Shown one piece after another: positions 4,813-10,737 of a stretch of 10,737 bases of DNA. The position numbers and the translations under genes were made by a program. The stretch comes from Eubacteriales bacterium (lineage in GTDB: Bacteria; Bacillota; Clostridia; Lachnospirales; Lachnospiraceae): the NCBI GenBank assembly GCA_030536565.1, contig JAUNPT010000075.1, positions 1 through 10,737 on the forward strand. The letters are read 5' to 3'. The number at the start of each line of letters is the position of its first letter. Position 1 is the stretch's first letter. Below the pieces are notes generated by a model. The model ran no database searches. It was not told the origin of the DNA and saw only the letters and a program-made list of their open reading frames with translations.

Positions 4813-7281
4813 TTACAGAGTTACATGCACCTTATCAAGCTTCCAGATTTCATCAACATATTCCTGAATCGTCCTGTCTGATGAAAACTTACCAGCCTTT
4901 GCTGTATTAGTCATAACCACTTTAGCCCATTCTCTCTCGTTCTTATACATTTCACCAATTTTTTTCTGGGCATTAACATAGGAGTGGAAATCCTTAAGAA
5001 TGAAATAAGTATCTGCCCTTCTGCCTGGCTGGCTGTTAAGAAGTGAGTTATAAATGTCTCGGAATAACTCCGGATCTTCTGGAGAATACTTTCCATTGAT
5101 AAGCTCCATAAGAATTTCTCTTACATTCTGGTCATTGTTAAAAATTTCCATTGGGTCATATCCGCCCTCATTTTCATACTTTATTACTTCATCAGATGAA
5201 AGACCAAATATAACTGCATTATCGTCTCCGACCTCCTGAACGATTTCAACATTTGCACCGTCCATGGTACCAAGTGTAACTGCACCATTAAGCATAAACT
5301 TCATATTTCCCGTTCCTGAGGCTTCCTTGGAGGCTGTTGAAATCTGTTCGCTTACATCTGCTGCCGCAAATATAATCTCACCATTGGAAACCCTGTAGTT
5401 TTCAATAAAAACAACCTTAATCTTTCCATTTATAGAATCATCATTGTTAATTACATCTGCTACACTATTAATCAGCTTAATAGTAAGCTTGGCAATCCTG
5501 TAGCCCGCTGCTGCCTTGGCACCAAAAATAAATGTTCTTGGAATAATATCCAGTTTTGGATTATTTTTCAACTGATTATACAGATACATAACGTGTAAAA
5601 TATTAAGAAGCTGCCTCTTATATTCATGAAGTCTTTTAACCTGTACATCAAAAATTGAATCAGGGTCAACCTCAATGCCGTTATGCTCTTTAATATATTC
5701 TGCAAGACGAATCTTATTCTTATGCTTAATCTGCATAAATTCCTGCTGTGCCTTAGGGTCATCAATATATACTGACAATCTGTCAAGCTTTGAAAGGTCT
5801 GTTATCCAGCCATCTCCTATCTTATCTGTAATCCATTCTGCAAGCATCTGGTTTCCATGTAAAAGGAATCTTCTCTGTGTAATACCATTAGTTTTATTAT
5901 TAAACTTATCTGGCATCATTTCATAGAAGTCTCTTAACTCCTGTTTTTTAAGGATTTCTGTGTGAAGCTTCGCAACTCCATTTACTGAATACCCGGCAGC
6001 GATTGCCAGATGTGCCATCTTAACCTGACCATCATAAATAATTGCCATATTACGAATTTTTTCATGGTCATTAGGATACTTTGCCTTAATATCTTCAACA
6101 AATCTTCTATTAATTTCTTCAACAATCTGATATATTCTTGGAAGCAGTCTTGAGAACAATTCAATAGGCCATTTCTCCAGTGCTTCAGCCATAATTGTAT
6201 GATTAGTATATGCAACTGCCTTAGTTGTAATATCCCATGCCTCATCCCATTCCAAACCATTTTCATCCATTAGAACTCTCATAAGCTCGGCAACTGTTAC
6301 AGTTGGGTGCGTATCATTCATCTGGAATGTCATTTTCTCGTAAAGCTTCGTAACATCACCATTATGCAGCTGCTTATATCTGTCAACAGCCCGCTGTACA
6401 CTTGCAGAAACAAAGAAATACTGCTGTTTTAAACGAAGCTCCTTTCCAGCATAATGGTTATCGTTGGGATATAGGACCTCAACAATGTTTTTAGCAAGAT
6501 TTTCTTCCTCTATGGCTTTCTGATAATCACCTTTATCAAATGAGCTTAAATTAAATGTATTAACTGCCTCTGCATCCCAGATACGAAGCGTATTTACAGT
6601 ATTATTTCCATAGCCTACAACCGGTACATCATATGGAACCGCAATAACTGAACGGTAATCTTCCTGAACAAAAATATCCCTTCCAGTTTTTTCATCACGG
6701 TATGAACGTACATAGCCTCCGAACTTAACCTCATATCTATACTCAGAGCGTCTTATTTCAAATGGATTTCCATCCTTTAACCAGTTATCCGGTACCTCTA
6801 TCTGATACCCATCCTTAATTTCCTGCTTAAACATTCCATATCTGTATCGTATACCACAGCCATATGCAGGATATTCTAATGTTGCAAGGGAATCCAGGAA
6901 ACAGGCTGCCAGCCTTCCAAGACCTCCATTACCTAATGCTGCGTCCGGCTCCTGATCTTCTATTACATTAATATCAAGCCCCAGTTCATCTAAAACCTCT
7001 TTCATTTCCCTGTATGCCATCAAATTAATCATATTATTGCCCAATGCACGCCCCATAAGGAACTCCATAGACATATAAATAACCATCTTAGGATCTTCTT
7101 CCTCGTAGGCCTTCTGTGTCGCAATCCAGTTATCCATGATAATATCCTTTACTGAGTACGCCACAGCTTGAAAAACCTGCTGTTTACTTGCCTCATTAAG
7201 TGTTTTACGGAATAATAACTTACAATTACTTACAATACTTTTCTTAAATTCTTCTTTGTCAAATGTTGTAGCTTTTGTCAT
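4813..7281 (-). CDS. glgP: Glycogen/maltodextrin phosphorylase (GT35)
   Basis: This enzyme releases glucose-1-phosphate from the non-reducing ends of alpha-1,4-glucans using phosphate and pyridoxal phosphate. The 822 residues fit the family (about 800-840). Visible landmarks are NGGLGRLAACFLDS at 118-131, QMNDTHPT in the middle, VKRLHEYKRQ in the C-terminal half, and the PLP signature EASGTGNMKFMLNG, whose Schiff-base lysine is K661. It is a single gene with a good sigma-A promoter upstream and a strong terminator downstream. No glgA, glgB, glgC or malQ lies beside it, so this copy is not in a glycogen operon here. The start ATG has CAGGAGG about nine bases upstream. Whether glycogen or maltodextrin is the main substrate cannot be told from sequence alone. 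Confidence 0.96.
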   Translation of the reverse strand: MTKATTFDKEEFKKSIVSNCKLLFRKTLNEASKQQVFQAVAYSVKDIIMDNWIATQKAYEEEDPKMVIYMSMEFLMGRALGNNMINLMAYREMKEVLDELGLDINVIEDQEPDAALGNGGLGRLAACFLDSLATLEYPAYGCGIRYRYGMFKQEIKDGYQIEVPDNWLKDGNPFEIRRSEYRYEVKFGGYVRSYRDEKTGRDIFVQEDYRSVIAVPYDVPVVGYGNNTVNTLRIWDAEAVNTFNLSSFDKGDYQKAIEEENLAKNIVEVLYPNDNHYAGKELRLKQQYFFVSASVQRAVDRYKQLHNGDVTKLYEKMTFQMNDTHPTVTVAELMRVLMDENGLEWDEAWDITTKAVAYTNHTIMAEALEKWPIELFSRLLPRIYQIVEEINRRFVEDIKAKYPNDHEKIRNMAIIYDGQVKMAHLAIAAGYSVNGVAKLHTEILKKQELRDFYEMMPDKFNNKTNGITQRRFLLHGNQMLAEWITDKIGDGWITDLSKLDRLSVYIDDPKAQQEFMQIKHKNKIRLAEYIKEHNGIEVDPDSIFDVQVKRLHEYKRQLLNILHVMYLYNQLKNNPKLDIIPRTFIFGAKAAAGYRIAKLTIKLINSVADVINNDDSINGKIKVVFIENYRVSNGEIIFAAADVSEQISTASKEASGTGNMKFMLNGAVTLGTMDGANVEIVQEVGDDNAVIFGLSSDEVIKYENEGGYDPMEIFNNDQNVREILMELINGKYSPEDPELFRDIYNSLLNSQPGRRADTYFILKDFHSYVNAQKKIGEMYKNEREWAKVVMTNTAKAGKFSSDRTIQEYVDEIWKLDKVHVTL

Positions 7282-7310
7282 GTTTAACTTCCTCCTGATT
7301 CGTCATTTCA

Positions 7311-7329
7311 GCACTTGTCTGTCACGTGC
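7311..7329. promoter_or_regulatory. Imperfect palindrome at the glgP transcription start
   Basis: GCACTTGTCTGTCACGTGC is a 19-base imperfect palindrome in which 6 of 7 arm positions pair. It covers the expected start point, a few bases after the -10 box on the minus strand. It could be an operator for a carbon-control or sugar regulator, but no regulator is identified. Confidence 0.3.
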
Positions 7330-7333
7330 CTTA

Positions 7334-7362
7334 ATTATACACATTTCTGGCTTTTCGTGCAA
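7334..7362 (-). promoter_or_regulatory. Sigma-A promoter of glgP
   Basis: On the minus strand TTGCAC (7357-7362) is separated by exactly 17 bases from a perfect TATAAT (7334-7339). Transcription would start near 7327 and give a leader of about 45 bases. Confidence 0.8.
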
Positions 7363-7425
7363 ATAATTAATAAAATCATTATCATAATGTCCATGCAAAT
7401 ATGAATTTCACTGCCAGTTTTCACA

Positions 7426-7431
7426 TATAAT
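7426..7431 (+). promoter_or_regulatory. Candidate -10 box of the AGCS gene
   Basis: A perfect TATAAT lies 32 bases before the start codon. No good -35 hexamer is found 16-18 bases upstream. The resulting leader would be only about 25 bases. Confidence 0.4.
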
Positions 7432-7462
7432 AAAAGTAATCTAATAATAAACCCTTAAAAAT

Positions 7463-8896
7463 ATGCTTAAAATCATCACTGAAATTAACGATATCATTAA
7501 TAATCTTGTCTGGGGCACTCCTATGCTTGCTCTTTTAATTGGAACAGGTATCTTTATGACTGTTTCAACCAGATTTTTTCAATTTACCCATTGGAGACAC
7601 TGGCTAAACTGTACCCTTGGCAGCATATTCACTGATAAACATATTACTATGCATACAGATAAAAATGACGGTTCAATATCCCAGTTTCAATCTCTCTGTA
7701 CCACCCTTGCTGCGACTCTCGGCACTGGTAATATTGTAGGAGTGGCATCTGCCATAATTCTAGGTGGACCTGGCTCCATATTCTGGATGTGGATAGTCTC
7801 TTTTTTCGGCATGATGACTATCTACTCAGAAAATGTTCTGGGAATCTTCTACCGCAGACGTAATCTTGCAAACCAGTGGTCAGGCGGACCAATGTATTAT
7901 CTGCAATATGGGCTTGGCTCCAAAACAGGATTTAAGCATATAGGGAAATTACTTGCCAACACATTTGCAGGCTTCTGCGTTCTGGCGTCCTTTGGAATCG
8001 GCAATATGAGCCAGGTCAACTCCATAGCAGGAAACATGCAATCCACCTTTGGGATTTCACCCCTTCCACTGGGACTTATTCTTATGTTTCTAGGCGGCCT
8101 TGTCATTCTTGGCGGAATCAAACGCATAGCAAATGTTACTGAAAAGCTGGTACCTTTTATGGCAATTACATATATACTCATGGCTCTCACTGTATGTATA
8201 ATTAATATAAAAACCTTTCCACAGGTAATTTCGTCCATATTTGCTGGTGCCTTCGGACTGCAATCTGCTGCTGGCGGCATTGTGGGCAGTGGACTTAATC
8301 TTGCCCTTACCTGGGGAATGAAGCGGGGAGTATTTTCAAATGAAGCCGGACTTGGCTCCTCTGCAATCATTAATTCCTGTTCCAATGTAACTGAGCCTGT
8401 ACGCCAGGGTATGTGGGGAATATTTGAGGTTTTCGCAGACACTATTGTACTCTGTTCTCTGACTAGTTTTGCAATACTCTCATCTGGACTTATTAACTTA
8501 GATACAGGTGCTTTAATTGATACTTCCATAAACGAAGCCGAACTGGCTGGCAAAGCATTTGCCACAGCTTTTGGCTCATTGGGCCCTGTATTCATCGCAA
8601 TTGCCATTCTAATGTTTGCATTTGCAACGGTTCTAGGCTGGAGCCATTATGGTGCTAAGGCATTCGAGTTCCTTTTTGGAGAACGGTACATATTCGTGTA
8701 CAAAATCATATTTGTGTGGTTTATTTTTCTTGGCTCCATAATGAAGCTTTCCCTTGTCTGGGATTTATCTGATACTTTCAATGGACTTATGGCAATTCCT
8801 AACCTAATTGGTGTGCTTGGCCTGTCACCCTTAGTTGTGAAAATAACCATGGACTACATAAAGCGCACATTAAACAGGCTGAATGCAAAGCCCTGA
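7463..8896 (+). CDS. Alanine/glycine:cation symporter, AGCS family
   Basis: The 477 residues match this family of Na+- or H+-driven carriers for alanine, glycine and sometimes glutamine, an integral membrane protein with about ten to eleven helices. Family marks are the opening ..VWGTPMLALLIGTGIF (about 16-31), TLGTGNIVGVA (85-95), GGPGSIFWMWIVSFFG (101-116, near-perfect to the family signature), WSGGPMYYLQYG (139-150) and NEAGLGSSAI (293-302). The gene is divergent from glgP. The ATG at 7463 matches where homologues begin, but no Shine-Dalgarno sequence precedes it, unusual beside its neighbours. No convincing terminator follows, so transcripts may run into the LytTR gene. The exact amino-acid substrate cannot be fixed from sequence. 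Confidence 0.93.
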   Translation: MLKIITEINDIINNLVWGTPMLALLIGTGIFMTVSTRFFQFTHWRHWLNCTLGSIFTDKHITMHTDKNDGSISQFQSLCTTLAATLGTGNIVGVASAIILGGPGSIFWMWIVSFFGMMTIYSENVLGIFYRRRNLANQWSGGPMYYLQYGLGSKTGFKHIGKLLANTFAGFCVLASFGIGNMSQVNSIAGNMQSTFGISPLPLGLILMFLGGLVILGGIKRIANVTEKLVPFMAITYILMALTVCIINIKTFPQVISSIFAGAFGLQSAAGGIVGSGLNLALTWGMKRGVFSNEAGLGSSAIINSCSNVTEPVRQGMWGIFEVFADTIVLCSLTSFAILSSGLINLDTGALIDTSINEAELAGKAFATAFGSLGPVFIAIAILMFAFATVLGWSHYGAKAFEFLFGERYIFVYKIIFVWFIFLGSIMKLSLVWDLSDTFNGLMAIPNLIGVLGLSPLVVKITMDYIKRTLNRLNAKP

Positions 8897-8940
8897 ATTT
8901 ATCATTTACACATTAACTATACGAAGTGAAGCTTCCATCT

Positions 8941-9000
8941 CAATTTTACCTATAATCCATTGAATTTTGTTAATTTTTTTGTTTGTATTTGCCAATTTTA
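8941..9000 (+). repeat. CAATTTTA direct repeat pair upstream of the LytTR gene
   Basis: CAATTTTA occurs at 8941-8948 and 8993-9000, the second just before the -35 box of the regulator gene. LytTR proteins bind pairs of short direct repeats, often autoregulating, but their spacing is usually about two helical turns rather than 52 bases. In this AT-rich DNA chance is quite possible. Confidence 0.15.
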
Positions 9001-9002
9001 TA

Positions 9003-9030
9003 TTGACTTTTAAGTACATTCCCATATAAT
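9003..9030 (+). promoter_or_regulatory. Sigma-A promoter of the LytTR regulator gene
   Basis: TTGACT (9003-9008), a 16-base spacer, then a perfect TATAAT (9025-9030). A GGGG-containing ribosome binding site lies near 9055-9059, upstream of the ATG at 9066. Confidence 0.75.
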
Positions 9031-9065
9031 TATCATTAATACATGAGGGGTTATGGGGATAACTA

Positions 9066-9803
9066 ATGATTAATATACTACTGCTGGAAGATGATTCTTC
9101 TCAATTAATTGAGCTCGAAAATATGATAATGCTGCACTCCTACAATGCGTCCTTTCAAATTTTAAGGGCTGCTAATTATGAAGATGCCTTATTCCATATT
9201 TCTAACAACCACATTCATATCTACATTTTAAATGCACAACCTGAGGCTGCTAAGAACTCCTATAGTGCTTTTGATATTGCACGTATTATCCGATATGAAT
9301 ATAATCAGGCATATGCACCAATTATATTTACTTCAAATGACTTATCGGATATATCAATCGCTGTAAATGAGTTACACTGCTGCAATTACCTTCTAAAGCC
9401 TTATTCTTGTGAACATTTACATAAGGCATTGGATTTTTGCTTTTCTCTGCCACAATATCACATTAATTACTTTGATTTCAAAGACGTAAATGGGATTCAT
9501 ATTCGCATTAATGAAACAGATATTAACTACATTGAAGCGGCAGCACACTCTGTTAAATTACATACTCCAAGTATTTCCTACACTTCACGCAGTTATTCTA
9601 TGGATACATTGGAGCATTTGCTTTCATCTACATTTATCCGATGTCACAAGAAATATATTGTTTCTAAAAAAAATATCACTCATTATGATAAAACTAATTT
9701 ACTGCTAACGGTTAAACTTATATTAAATAATACTTCTACAACCTTTAACATTCCTGTTGGAAGACACTATAAAACATCATTTGAAACCAAGTTTAATTCA
9801 TAA
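9066..9803 (+). CDS. LytTR-family response regulator with atypical receiver
   Basis: This 245-residue protein has an N-terminal CheY-like receiver (about 1-125) and a C-terminal LytTR DNA-binding domain (about 137-242), the layout of AgrA, VirR and LytR regulators. The receiver keeps its acidic cluster (E8, D9, D10), the Thr of FTS (T89) and the LLKPYS lysine (K111). The phosphoacceptor position in strand 3 reads Y-I-L-N56-A where LD is expected, so the aspartate is an asparagine (codon AAT). The LytTR part has NYIEAAAHSVKLH and the signature FIRCHKKYIVSKKNI. No histidine kinase is adjacent. It may act without phosphorylation, or be controlled by ligand or abundance. It has its own promoter; a link with the upstream AGCS transporter is possible but unproven. 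Confidence 0.88.
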   Translation: MINILLLEDDSSQLIELENMIMLHSYNASFQILRAANYEDALFHISNNHIHIYILNAQPEAAKNSYSAFDIARIIRYEYNQAYAPIIFTSNDLSDISIAVNELHCCNYLLKPYSCEHLHKALDFCFSLPQYHINYFDFKDVNGIHIRINETDINYIEAAAHSVKLHTPSISYTSRSYSMDTLEHLLSSTFIRCHKKYIVSKKNITHYDKTNLLLTVKLILNNTSTTFNIPVGRHYKTSFETKFNS

Positions 9804-9816
9804 AATTTTTTCACTT

Positions 9817-9860
9817 AAAAAAGGTCAGCTACACATGTTTAATGTGTAGCCGGCCTTTTT
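9817..9860. terminator. Bidirectional intrinsic terminator
   Basis: A-run, GG, then GCTACACAT (9828-9836) pairs with ATGTGTAGC (9842-9850), and outer GG/CC pairs are followed by TTTTT, with one internal mismatch. On the + strand it closes the LytTR gene 14 bases after the stop. Its A-rich left flank gives a U-run on the minus strand, so it also serves the convergent genes. Confidence 0.88.
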
Positions 9861-9975
9861 ACCGCATTCATTCTTAAACTCTTTTCCATGCATAATAGCC
9901 AATAAGCTATTATGGGCAAATGGAATCAGCCATGTCAGAAAAAGAACTAATATAAGTCCTCTAATTATCCATTTA
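9825..9975 (-). pseudogene. Truncated duplicate of the adjacent small membrane protein gene
   Basis: Bases 9873-9975 match 10241-10343 at 98 of 103 positions, in the same orientation, at an offset of 368. The matching part covers about residues 8-41 of the neighbour: most of the TM helix and the first residues outside it. On the minus strand the copy begins inside the coding sequence (KWIIRG), a few bases after the full gene's TAATAA stop, so it has no start codon or ribosome binding site. Past about residue 41 similarity fades; the frame continues only to TGA at 9825-9827, inside the terminator hairpin. It is a 5'- and 3'-truncated tandem copy, not expected to be expressed as a protein. Confidence 0.8.
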
Positions 9976-9982
9976 TTTCTTA

Positions 9983-10363
9983 TTATTGCAGCCACCTAAA
10001 TATAATCACATCCCAAAAATATGGCCATAAAATATCCTCTGCACTTCCCGAGCTTGACCATATCGTATCAAACTCTTTAAACAGCCACCTATCATCTTTT
10101 TTTTCAAACGTATAGACATTTGCTGAACTATGTCGTTCTGCAACATAATAAACCTTTGCTCTGCTTTCTGAATATTCTATCACCTGATAAAACTCGACCT
10201 TTTCATCACTTTGAAAATAGCTGCACTGTCTATACTCGTCCTTAAACTCTTTTCCATGCATAATAGTCAATATACTATTATGTGCAAATGGAACCAGCCA
10301 TGTCAGAAAAAGAACTAATATAAGTCCTCTAATTATCCATTTAAATACTTTCTTTACATTCAT
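9983..10363 (-). CDS. Small membrane-anchored protein, candidate immunity protein
   Basis: This 126-residue protein is of no family I recognise. A short basic N-terminus (MNVKKVFK) leads into one TM helix (about 9-27), placing about 95 residues outside the membrane. That domain has alternating hydrophobic residues, as in FYQVIEYSES and KVYYVAERHS, then KKDDRWLFKEFDTIW, suggesting a small beta-rich fold, and it ends in an aromatic stretch. GAGGAG at 10370-10375 overlaps the stop codon of the upstream gene and lies six bases from the ATG, so translation is coupled. Because the upstream protein ends in a lysozyme-like domain, a tethered inhibitor protecting the cell wall is plausible. A decayed copy follows. 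The alternatives are an accessory lipid-side protein or an unrelated hypothetical. The gene is certain; the role is inference. Confidence 0.75.
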   Translation of the reverse strand: MNVKKVFKWIIRGLILVLFLTWLVPFAHNSILTIMHGKEFKDEYRQCSYFQSDEKVEFYQVIEYSESRAKVYYVAERHSSANVYTFEKKDDRWLFKEFDTIWSSSGSAEDILWPYFWDVIIFRWLQ

Positions 10364-10369
10364 AATATA

Positions 10370-10375
10370 CTCCTC
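10370..10375 (-). promoter_or_regulatory. Ribosome binding site overlapping upstream stop codon
   Basis: On the minus strand GAGGAG overlaps the TGA (10374-10376) of the upstream gene and sits six bases before the next ATG at 10363, which indicates translational coupling of the pair. Confidence 0.7.
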
Positions 10376-10737
10376 AATATATTTCTAACAATACCTTCAT
10401 TAAATTATAATTTTCCTGTACAAATTCACCAAAAGGATTTGGCCCCGGATTACTATGTGGTTTGTGAAAATCATGCCCAACATTATATAATGATGCTAAT
10501 ATATCTGGACGTTCTGCTATTGTTGGGAACTCCACTTTCCATGTATCTATTATTATTTTTATATATGCAGCAACATAAAATACATTTGTCCTTTCATCTA
10601 TTAATCGTTCTTCTCTTTCCTGCCTTGAACCCCTTATTATTGGAATTGTTCCCCATGTATTTGCAACATCATTATTATAGTATCCACTATTATCAATAAA
10701 TTGTGACGTTGAATATAACACCTGACCTATACCAATC
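10374..10737 (-). CDS. C-terminal lysozyme/transglycosylase-like domain protein (partial, N-terminus outside window)
   Basis: The frame is open to the window edge, giving at least 120 residues. The first visible GTG at 10719-10721 lies inside a conserved motif and is unlikely to be the start. Visible residues match the order of lysozyme-superfamily motifs: G2-I-G4-Q5-V (the GLMQI-type motif of lytic transglycosylases), then YVAAYIKIIIDTW at 54-66 (helix before the third motif), then L80-A-S-L-Y84-N85-V-G87 (the AYN-x-G motif). The catalytic glutamate normally lies upstream of GxGQ and so would be outside the window. HKPHSNPGPNPFGEF at 91-105 is a well-defined tail. It predicts cleavage of peptidoglycan glycan strands outside the membrane. 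It could be the C-terminal toxin domain of a larger polymorphic toxin or a phage/element-encoded muramidase. Confidence 0.65.
   Translation of the reverse strand, partial: IGIGQVLYSTSQFIDNSGYYNNDVANTWGTIPIIRGSRQEREERLIDERTNVFYVAAYIKIIIDTWKVEFPTIAERPDILASLYNVGHDFHKPHSNPGPNPFGEFVQENYNLMKVLLEIY

Noticed and set aside
5982..6266. Minus-strand frame of 94 codons within glgP
   Set aside because: An out-of-frame shadow inside the phosphorylase gene.
7897..8607. Long minus-strand open frame of 236 codons
   Set aside because: It lies entirely antisense to the well-supported AGCS symporter, has no family resemblance and an amino-acid content typical of an antisense frame.
10719..10721. GTG as start of the lysozyme-like protein
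   Set aside because: The GTG codes for the Val within the GIGQV motif and the frame continues open to the window edge, so the true start is outside.
1..10737. CRISPR array, tRNA, rRNA or intact insertion sequence
   Set aside because: No regularly spaced repeats, no tRNA cloverleaf or rRNA sequence and no transposase gene were seen on either strand.

Overview
The window looks like chromosomal DNA of a low-GC Firmicute, most likely a gut Clostridia of the Lachnospiraceae type. The reasons are AT-rich intergenic DNA, strong AGGAGG-type ribosome binding sites, sigma-A style promoters, short genes closed by simple hairpins, and the protein set (glycogen phosphorylase, AGCS amino-acid symporter, hemolysin-III family protein, SpoIIQ-like LytM protein, LytTR regulator). 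The species is an inference; no rRNA or tRNA is present.

Layout. 1-180: two hairpins and perhaps the tail of a gene lying outside. 180-428 (-): small exported protein of unknown role. 562-1461 (-): cation diffusion facilitator. 1462-1834: no intact gene; a more GC-rich block of unknown origin. 1835-1942 (+): first 35 codons of an AraC-type regulator, cut off inside a terminator-like hairpin. 1956-2732 (-): single-pass membrane protein of unknown function. 3005-3703 (+): hemolysin III/PAQR-type membrane protein, followed by twin hairpins. 3846-4628 (-): membrane-anchored LytM (M23) protein in which every zinc ligand is replaced. 4813-7281 (-): glycogen/maltodextrin phosphorylase with a clear sigma-A promoter and a very strong terminator. 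7463-8896 (+): Na+/alanine-type symporter. 9066-9803 (+): LytTR response regulator lacking the phosphoacceptor aspartate, with its own promoter and a bidirectional terminator. 9825-10737 (-): a 5'-truncated gene with a lysozyme/transglycosylase-like C-terminal domain, a translationally coupled small membrane-anchored protein, and a broken second copy of that small gene.

Most genes are single transcription units, so the window is mainly housekeeping metabolism and transport with small accessory insertions. The part most worth attention is the right edge. A predicted peptidoglycan-cleaving domain is encoded directly upstream of a membrane-tethered small protein that would face the cell-wall side, and that small gene has a truncated tandem duplicate. 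This is the arrangement expected of a cell-wall-targeting toxin with its immunity protein and a decayed extra immunity gene, but the toxin's N-terminus is outside the window and the assignment is an inference. Two other proteins keep a fold but have lost its defining residues: the LytM protein and the LytTR receiver.
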